Positions 23,350 to 28,203 of a DNA stretch of 28,203 nucleotides are shown here, piece by piece. The notes under the pieces were generated by a model, which did no database searches, was not told the DNA's origin, and worked only from the letters and a program-made list of their open reading frames with translations. The translations under genes were made by a program, and so were the position numbers. Source of the stretch: Nitrospirota bacterium. Lineage in GTDB: Bacteria; Nitrospirota; Nitrospiria; Nitrospirales; NS-4. Each line of letters opens with the position of its first letter. Positions within the stretch are counted from its first letter, which is position 1. The stretch lies in NCBI GenBank assembly GCA_005877565.1, contig VBOK01000186.1:1-28203 (forward strand). The letters run 5' to 3'.

Positions 23350-24617
23350 GCATGACAAAGCCCGCCCTCAAGGGCACCGACAAGATCAAAGGCCTGGTCT
23401 GCCGCGAGTGCGGCAAGGAGTATCCGGCCGTGTCGCTCCATGTCTGCGACATGTGCTTCGGCCCCCTGGAAGTCCAGTACAACTACAAGACGATCAAACC
23501 GCGCCTCACCCGCAAAGCGATCGAGGCAGGTCCCAAGAGCCTCTGGCGGTACGTGGATCTCCTTCCCATCGCGGGGGACCCCACCGTCGGCCTGGCCGCT
23601 GGCTTCACCCCACTTGTGCGGGCCAAGAACCTCGGCGACGAACTGGGGCTGGACAAGCTCTACATCAAGAACGACACTGTCAATCACCCGACCCTGTCGT
23701 TCAAGGACCGGGTCGTCTCGGTGGCGCTGACCCGCGCCCGCGAGCTGGGTTATGACACGGTCGCCTGCGCTTCCACCGGTAACCTGGCCAACTCGGTCGC
23801 CGCCCACGCCGCGGCAGCCAAGATGCAGTGCTACGTGTTCATCCCTCACGACCTGGAAGCCTCCAAGGTGCTCGGGAATCTCGTCTACCGGCCAAACGTC
23901 GTCGAGGTCGAGGGCAATTACGACGACGTGAACCGTCTGTGCAGCGAGATCGCCGGTGAGCACAAATGGGCCTTCGTCAACGTCAACATCCGCCCCTACT
24001 ACGCCGAAGGGTCCAAGACCTTGGCCTATGAAGTCGTGGAGCAACTCGGCTGGGACGCCCCGGACCACATTGTCGTGCCCATGGCCTCCGGCTCGCTGCT
24101 CACGAAGATCTGGAAAGGGCTGAACGAGTTCTCCAAGCTTGGGCTGATCGACCGCATGGCCACCAAGGTGGACGGGGCGCAGGCGGAAGGCTGCTCGCCC
24201 ATCGCCGCGGCGTACAAGCTGGGACGGGATTTCTTCAAGCCGGTCAAGCCCGCCACCATCGCCAAATCGCTGGCGATCGGCAATCCCGCCGACGGCTACT
24301 ACGCGCTGAAGGCCACGGCCGAGAGCGGCGGCGCCATGGACACCGTGACGGACGAGGAGATCATCGAGGGCATGACGCTGCTGGCGCAGACCGAAGGAAT
24401 CTTTGCCGAGACCGCCGGCGGCGTCACGATCGGCGTCCTGAAGAAGCTGGTCAAGCAGGGGCTCATCAAGCGGACCGAGACGACCGTGGCGTTGATTACC
24501 GGCAACGGCTTGAAGACCCAGGAGGCCGTGATGAACGCCGTCGGCCGGCCGACGCGGATCTCCCCGAGCCTGGTCGACTTCCAGAAGACGTTCGGCCTGG
24601 GTATCCATGAGAGGTAA
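23346..24617 (+). CDS. thrC: Threonine synthase-like PLP enzyme with N-terminal zinc ribbon
   Basis: The 423-residue protein opens with a zinc ribbon (Cys19, Cys22, Cys34, Cys37) and continues with a fold-type II PLP domain: LSFKDRVVSVA with PLP Lys120, and CASTGNLANSVAAHAA for the substrate and cofactor. Threonine synthase converts O-phosphohomoserine to threonine. The location, next to a CysO-like carrier and between two E1 genes, suggests it might instead or also use O-phosphohomoserine with a carrier thiocarboxylate to form homocysteine. That is only inference. The start could be GTG 23346, which overlaps the E1 stop as GTGA, or ATG 23352; AGGA at 23338-23341 favours neither clearly. Confidence 0.85.
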   Translation: MSMTKPALKGTDKIKGLVCRECGKEYPAVSLHVCDMCFGPLEVQYNYKTIKPRLTRKAIEAGPKSLWRYVDLLPIAGDPTVGLAAGFTPLVRAKNLGDELGLDKLYIKNDTVNHPTLSFKDRVVSVALTRARELGYDTVACASTGNLANSVAAHAAAAKMQCYVFIPHDLEASKVLGNLVYRPNVVEVEGNYDDVNRLCSEIAGEHKWAFVNVNIRPYYAEGSKTLAYEVVEQLGWDAPDHIVVPMASGSLLTKIWKGLNEFSKLGLIDRMATKVDGAQAEGCSPIAAAYKLGRDFFKPVKPATIAKSLAIGNPADGYYALKATAESGGAMDTVTDEEIIEGMTLLAQTEGIFAETAGGVTIGVLKKLVKQGLIKRTETTVALITGNGLKTQEAVMNAVGRPTRISPSLVDFQKTFGLGIHER

Positions 24618-24623
24618 GGATCC

Positions 24624-24911
24624 ATGGTCAAGGTGCGGATTCCCACGCCCCTGCGGACACTGACGGGGGGCAAAAGTGAGGTCGAGGCCCCCGCCTCGGA
24701 CATTCAGGCTCTGATCGAGTCATTGAACGGCCAGTTTCCCGGCCTCAAGGACCGGGTCTGCGACGACAAGGGCGAGATCCGGCGCTTCGTGAACATTTAC
24801 CTCAACGAAGAGGACATCCGCTTTCTGAAAGGCAAGCACACGCCCGTCAAGGACGGCGACGAGGTGTCCATCGTCCCGGCCATCGCGGGCGGGTGCGAAC
24901 AAGGAGCGTGA
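24624..24911 (+). CDS. CysO/MoaD-like sulfur carrier protein with CEQGA tail
   Basis: The 95-residue beta-grasp protein resembles mycobacterial CysO: it has RRFVNIYLNEEDIRFLKG, then VKDGDEVSIVPAIAGG. CysO itself stops at that Gly-Gly. Here five more residues follow (CEQGA), so the reactive glycine is capped and should need proteolysis, as with QbsE of Pseudomonas, whose extra residues are removed by a JAMM protease. The ATG has AAGGA and GAGAGG upstream. It starts 6 bases after the threonine-synthase-like gene and 2 bases before the NIL gene. Molybdopterin synthesis is a less likely role because no other moa gene is present. Confidence 0.87.
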   Translation: MVKVRIPTPLRTLTGGKSEVEAPASDIQALIESLNGQFPGLKDRVCDDKGEIRRFVNIYLNEEDIRFLKGKHTPVKDGDEVSIVPAIAGGCEQGA

Positions 24912-24913
24912 CG

Positions 24914-25156
24914 ATGGCGCACCTCCGCTTTCATCTCCGGTTTCCGGAGGACAAAATCAAGCAGCCGGTCCTCTGCCAGATCAACCGCACCTTCCCGAAA
25001 GTGGATACGAACATCCGCCGGGCGGACGTGCGGGAAAAGACCGGGTGGATGGACGTAGAATTCTCCGGGGATCCCGCCGAGATCGAACGGGCCATCGAGG
25101 GCATCCGCCAGAAGGGTGTCATCGTGGACCCCATCGAGTTGAACGTCGTCGAATGA
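24914..25156 (+). CDS. Stand-alone NIL-domain protein
   Basis: This 80-residue protein is a single NIL domain (about 5-78): LRFHLRFPEDKIKQPVLCQI, then the central TGWMDVEFSGDPAEIERAIEG and IRQKGVIVDPIELNVVE. NIL domains occur at the C-terminus of the methionine transporter ATPase MetN, where they bind methionine. They also occur with ferredoxins in proteins tied to homocysteine synthesis in methanogens. A separate copy inside this operon could sense methionine or assist homocysteine formation. ATG 24914 has AAGGAG 7 bases upstream; the frame opens earlier at 24893 but that part is the end of the carrier gene. Confidence 0.85.
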   Translation: MAHLRFHLRFPEDKIKQPVLCQINRTFPKVDTNIRRADVREKTGWMDVEFSGDPAEIERAIEGIRQKGVIVDPIELNVVE

Positions 25157-25165
25157 GTTGGAGAG

Positions 25166-25247
25166 CGTTAACCGTTAATCGTTATTCGTTAAACGGGAGG
25201 CGCATCAAAATTCCGAACGATTCACGATTAACGTATAACGAATAACG
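25166..25247. repeat. AT-rich inverted-repeat element, copy 2
   Basis: The arms CGTTATTCGTTAAACGG (25180-25196) and ACGTATAACGAATAACG (25231-25247) pair in inverted orientation at 15 of 17 positions. A second pairing is possible between CGTTAATCG (25173-25181) and CGATTAACG (25225-25233). The two pairings cross each other, so only one can form as a simple hairpin. The left arm shares 17 identical bases with the element at 10975-10991. The element ends exactly at the ATG of the second E1 gene and begins right after GGAGAG (25160-25165), so it separates a Shine-Dalgarno sequence from its start codon. Confidence 0.8.
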
Positions 25248-26051
25248 ATGGAATTTACCGAGCAGCAGATCGAACGCTACAGCCGGCACATCATCCTGCC
25301 GGACGTGGGCGGCAAGGGCCAGAAGAAGCTGGCCGCGGCCCGGGTGCTGGTCATCGGCGCGGGCGGCCTCGGCTCCCCAGCCGCGCTCTATTTGGCTGCG
25401 GCGGGAGTCGGCACGATCGGCTTGGTGGACGGCGACGTGGTGGACCTGTCAAATCTTCAGCGCCAGATCCTCCACTCGACCGCCAACGTCGGCAAGCCGA
25501 AGGTCGAGTCCGGGCGCGAGATGCTCGCCGCGATCAATCCGGACGTCGCGATCAAGACGTACCAGACCAACATCAACGCCGAGAACATCCTGGGCATCCT
25601 CACCGACTACGATGTCGTCCTGGACGGCTCGGACACTTTCTCCACCCGTTATCTGGTCAACGACGCCTGTTTCTTCGCCAAGAAGCCCCTGATCTCCGGC
25701 AGCATCTTCCGCTTCGAAGGGCAGCTCACCACCCTCAAACCGCACGACGGTTTTCCCTGTTACCGGTGCCTGTACGCGGAGCCGCCGCCGCCAGGCCTGG
25801 TCCCAAACTGCCAGGAAGCCGGAGTGCTCGGCGTCCTGGCAGGCACGATCGGAGTGCTCCAGGCTGCCGAGGCGATCAAGGAGATCGTCGGATTCGGTAC
25901 GTCGCTCGCCGGCTCGATGCTGATCTACGACGCGCTCGAGATGAACTTCCGCAAGACCCGCATCCCGAAAGACCCTGAGTGTCCCCTCTGCGGCGCGCGC
26001 CCCCGCATCACAGACCTGTCCGGCGACTACGCAGTCTCGTGCGCGATCTGA
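25248..26051 (+). CDS. MoeB/ThiF-family E1-like carrier-activating enzyme (copy 2)
   Basis: The 267-residue protein has GAGGLGSP (37-44), DLSNLQRQ, LDGSDTF, zinc Cys pairs at 171/174 and 245/248, and Cys188 in NCQEAGVLG; there is no rhodanese domain. It is a close paralog of the E1 at 22531-23349 and should adenylate a sulfur carrier. Its position after the CysO-like carrier and before the protease suggests that carrier as its substrate. The ATG is fixed by homology with the first copy (YSRHI near the start). It is unusual in having no ribosome binding site next to it: an inverted-repeat element ends at base 25247. The stop codon lies inside the JAMM gene. Confidence 0.93.
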   Translation: MEFTEQQIERYSRHIILPDVGGKGQKKLAAARVLVIGAGGLGSPAALYLAAAGVGTIGLVDGDVVDLSNLQRQILHSTANVGKPKVESGREMLAAINPDVAIKTYQTNINAENILGILTDYDVVLDGSDTFSTRYLVNDACFFAKKPLISGSIFRFEGQLTTLKPHDGFPCYRCLYAEPPPPGLVPNCQEAGVLGVLAGTIGVLQAAEAIKEIVGFGTSLAGSMLIYDALEMNFRKTRIPKDPECPLCGARPRITDLSGDYAVSCAI

Positions 26052-26524
26052 GCATCCCCCGACACATCCTCGACGTAATGATCGCTCATGCGCGTGAACT
26101 GGCCCCCCACGAGTGCTGCGGCATGCTGGCCGGGAAGGACGGCCGCGTCACCCACCACTACAAGATTAAGAACGTGGTGGCGACAAAGGAGGAAGGGGTT
26201 AAAGCGCTGTTCGATGAAGCGAAGATCACGACCTTGGAACAAATGACTTCCGAGGAGAGAGCCGACATTGCCTTCTGGATGGACACCAAAGATATGTTTG
26301 CAGCTCAGAAGGATATGCGGGCTAATAGCGTAGAGCTCCTGGCAAGCTATCATTCACACCCAATTTCTCCTGCTCGACCGTCTCCTACCGATATCAAGGC
26401 ACTTGCTCTCTACCCCGACATCTGTCACATCATTATTTCGCTCCAAGATCCAAAAGCCCCCGCGGCCAACGCTTTTCGCATCGCGAACGGGACCGCCACA
26501 CCTGTCCCGTACCACATCCTCTAG
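26039..26524 (+). CDS. JAMM/M67-family metalloprotease (Mec/HcyD/QbsD-like)
   Basis: The 161-residue protein (from GTG 26039) has the complete JAMM zinc-protease set: Glu25 in PHECCGMLAG and the motif H-x-H-x7-S-x2-D at His105, His107, Ser115, Asp118 (YHSHPISPARPSPTD). Bacterial relatives next to sulfur-carrier genes remove residues after Gly-Gly or release amino acids from carriers. Both carriers in this operon have such extra residues. The GTG start overlaps the E1 gene by 13 bases and restores the helix SIPRHILDVMIAHARELAPHE; ATG 26078 would cut into it. The part between Glu25 and the HxH motif is longer than in the Mec protein I remember, and bases 26161-26460 are only 50% G+C, well below the neighbours. 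Confidence 0.9.
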   Translation: MRDLSIPRHILDVMIAHARELAPHECCGMLAGKDGRVTHHYKIKNVVATKEEGVKALFDEAKITTLEQMTSEERADIAFWMDTKDMFAAQKDMRANSVELLASYHSHPISPARPSPTDIKALALYPDICHIIISLQDPKAPAANAFRIANGTATPVPYHIL

Positions 26525-26539
26525 TCGGAGCGCGCCTCC

Positions 26540-28203
26540 ATGCCTTCTTCGCCCATGCCGCCCCCTAAACGGGCGGAGGAGCTCGCCGCCGACCTGGGGC
26601 TTCTCGATGAGGAATTGATCCCCTACGGCCGCTACAAGGGCAAGATCGCGCTGGCCGCGCTCGATCGGCTCCGCGGCCGGCCGCTCGGCCGCTACGTGCT
26701 GGTCACCGCCATCAACCCCACACCGCTGGGCGAAGGGAAGACCGTCACCGCGATCGGCCTGGCCATGGGCCTGTGTCGGCTGGGTCTCCGCGCCCTCGTG
26801 ACGCTGCGCCAGCCCAGTCTCGGTCCCGTGTTCGGTATCAAGGGAGGCGGTTCCGGCGGCGGGCGCGCGCAAGTCATCCCGCAAGAAGAAGTGAATCTCC
26901 ATCTGACCGGGGATGCACACGCGGTGGCCGCGGCGCATAACCTGCTGGCCGCGTTCGTTGGCAACCATCTGTCGCACGGCAACTCGCTTCAACTCGATCC
27001 CAACGCGATCAGTTGGCCGCTGGTCATGGGGTTGAACGACCGGGAGCTGCGCCAGGTGACTTTGCAGAGCGGCCGGCGCAGCCAATTCGTGATCACCGAA
27101 GCCTCGGAGGTGATGGCGATCCTCGCGTTGGCCGCCGATCTGCAAGACTTGCGGCGGCGGCTCGGGCGGATTCTCGTGGGGATGATGCAGGACGGACGGC
27201 CGGTGCACGCCGAGGACCTGCGGTGTGCTGGAGCCATGGCCGCCCTCCTTCGGGACGCCATGAACCCCAACCTGGTGCAGACCACGGAGGGCACGCCGGC
27301 GCTCATCCACACCGGTCCCTTTGGCAACATCGCACACGGCAGCGGCTCGATTGTCGCCGACGCACTCGCTCTCCGCCTTGCCGATTACGTCGTCACCGAA
27401 GCGGGCTTCGGCAGCGATCTGGGCGCGGAGAAGTTCTTCAACATCAAGTGCCGGGTGTCCGGCCTGCGTCCGACGGCTGCCGTCATCGTGGCCACCCTGC
27501 GGGCGTTGAAGCTGCATGGAGGCGCCGGCTCAGCCAAGCCGGGCTTGCCGCTGCCGGCGGCCCTGACAGGTCCCAATCGGGAAGCTCTGGCCCGCGGCTG
27601 CGCCAACCTCCACCAGCACATCACCAACGTTCGTACGTTCGGCGTCCCTGCCATCGTAGCCGTGAACGCGTTTGCAGACGATCCGAAAGAAGAGCTGGAG
27701 TATGTGAAGACCCAGGCGGTCGCAGGAGGCGCCGTGGCCGCCGCGGTGTCCACGTCCTGGTCAGACGGCGGAGCCGGTGCTGAAGTGTTGGCCGACGCCG
27801 TCGTGCGGGCCTGCGAGCAGCCATCGAGCTATCGGCTTCTGTACGAGGATGCCGACTCGATCGAGCAGAAACTCGAAACGATCGCTCGCCGGGTCTACGG
27901 CGCGGATGGCGTGACCTGCGAGCCCACTGCCGCAGTTCAGATCGAAACAGCCGCCAGACTGGGGTACGGGCACTTTCCGATCTGCATGGCCAAGACCCAG
28001 TACTCGCTATCACACGACCCTCAGCTTCTCGGTCGGCCGAGTGGCTTCACCCTCCCAATCCGAGAGGTACGAATCCTCGCGGGCGCCGAGTTCCTAGCAG
28101 CAGTATGCGGCAGCATGCAGTTGATGCCCGGGCTACCCCAACGTCCCGCGGGTGAGCGTGTGGATGTCGACCCAGAGACCGGCCGCATCGTAGGACTGAC
28201 CTG
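26540..28203 (+). CDS. fhs: Formate--tetrahydrofolate ligase, truncated by window edge at its last bases
   Basis: The frame is open for 554 codons to the window end and reads RIVGLT at the edge, where family members usually end, so at most a few bases are missing. It has the P-loop TPLGEGKT (61-68), LRQPSLGPVFGIKG with Arg90, TEGTPALIHTGPFGNIAHG, EAGFGSDLGAEKFF and AKTQYSLSHDP. It makes 10-formyltetrahydrofolate from formate, ATP and tetrahydrofolate. Two signature regions are altered: KGGAAGGGY reads KGGGSGGGR (101-109), the usual Glu after Arg90 is Gln91, and the RETGFDI-type segment before ASEVMA is shortened. The ATG at 26540 has GGAG 9 bases upstream and starts 15 bases after the protease gene. 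Confidence 0.92.
   Translation, partial: MPSSPMPPPKRAEELAADLGLLDEELIPYGRYKGKIALAALDRLRGRPLGRYVLVTAINPTPLGEGKTVTAIGLAMGLCRLGLRALVTLRQPSLGPVFGIKGGGSGGGRAQVIPQEEVNLHLTGDAHAVAAAHNLLAAFVGNHLSHGNSLQLDPNAISWPLVMGLNDRELRQVTLQSGRRSQFVITEASEVMAILALAADLQDLRRRLGRILVGMMQDGRPVHAEDLRCAGAMAALLRDAMNPNLVQTTEGTPALIHTGPFGNIAHGSGSIVADALALRLADYVVTEAGFGSDLGAEKFFNIKCRVSGLRPTAAVIVATLRALKLHGGAGSAKPGLPLPAALTGPNREALARGCANLHQHITNVRTFGVPAIVAVNAFADDPKEELEYVKTQAVAGGAVAAAVSTSWSDGGAGAEVLADAVVRACEQPSSYRLLYEDADSIEQKLETIARRVYGADGVTCEPTAAVQIETAARLGYGHFPICMAKTQYSLSHDPQLLGRPSGFTLPIREVRILAGAEFLAAVCGSMQLMPGLPQRPAGERVDVDPETGRIVGLT

Noticed and set aside
23214..24608. Long minus-strand open frame (464 codons) opposite the threonine-synthase-like gene
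   Set aside because: Antisense shadow of a GC-rich gene; the translation is Asp/Gly/Arg/Val-rich with no domain, and the plus-strand gene is clear.
26354..27517. 387-codon minus-strand open frame opposite the JAMM and fhs genes
   Set aside because: Low-complexity antisense translation; fhs on the plus strand has full family motifs.

Overview
The window is a GC-rich, gene-dense bacterial chromosome segment (roughly 60% G+C by eye) with no rRNA, tRNA, CRISPR array or transposase that I can find. No stretch longer than 300 bases lacks a gene. Gene order and protein style suggest a Gram-negative bacterium from a deep phylum such as Nitrospirota or a relative. That placement is inference from memory, not a search.

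Left arm (1 to about 20,700, all minus strand, so read right to left). A type IV pilus block (pilB, pilC, pilS, pilR) starts from a good sigma70-type promoter at 20,610-20,638 and runs into ispE with an 8-base overlap. A second promoter overlapping the ispE stop codon drives prs, a broken rplY, pth and ychF. A third candidate promoter precedes rpsF-ssb-rpsR (S6-SSB-S18), which leads into the classical yceD-rpmF-plsX-fabH-(enoyl reductase)-fabD-fabG-acpP-fabF-rnc fatty-acid and ribosome block. It ends with two tandem exported cyclophilins, the second cut by the left edge. The enoyl-ACP reductase slot between fabH and fabD holds a FabL/FabI-like SDR with a Y-x6-K active site.

Divergent centre (20,698-21,400). 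pgsA (minus) faces a sulfur-transfer operon (plus). Each has its own promoter, and between them lies a perfect 7-6-7 inverted repeat touching the -35 box of the sulfur operon, a candidate operator.

Right arm (21,401-28,203, plus strand). This is the most interesting part: ThiS-like carrier, cysteine synthase, MoeB/ThiF E1, threonine-synthase-like PLP enzyme, CysO/MoaD-like carrier, NIL-domain protein, a second E1, and a JAMM metalloprotease, followed by formate-tetrahydrofolate ligase. Both carriers extend past the Gly-Gly that is normally the reactive C-terminus (one ends GGGA, the other GGCEQGA). They should therefore need trimming by a protease such as the JAMM enzyme before activation. 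I read the cluster as a protein-thiocarboxylate route to sulfur amino acids with two carrier/E1/PLP-enzyme sets sharing one protease.

Other notable points: a small AT-rich inverted-repeat element present twice (10,975-11,044 and 25,166-25,247), the second copy separating a Shine-Dalgarno sequence from the start codon of the second E1; an rplY gene that has lost an internal segment and its frame; and a formate-tetrahydrofolate ligase with altered signature motifs.
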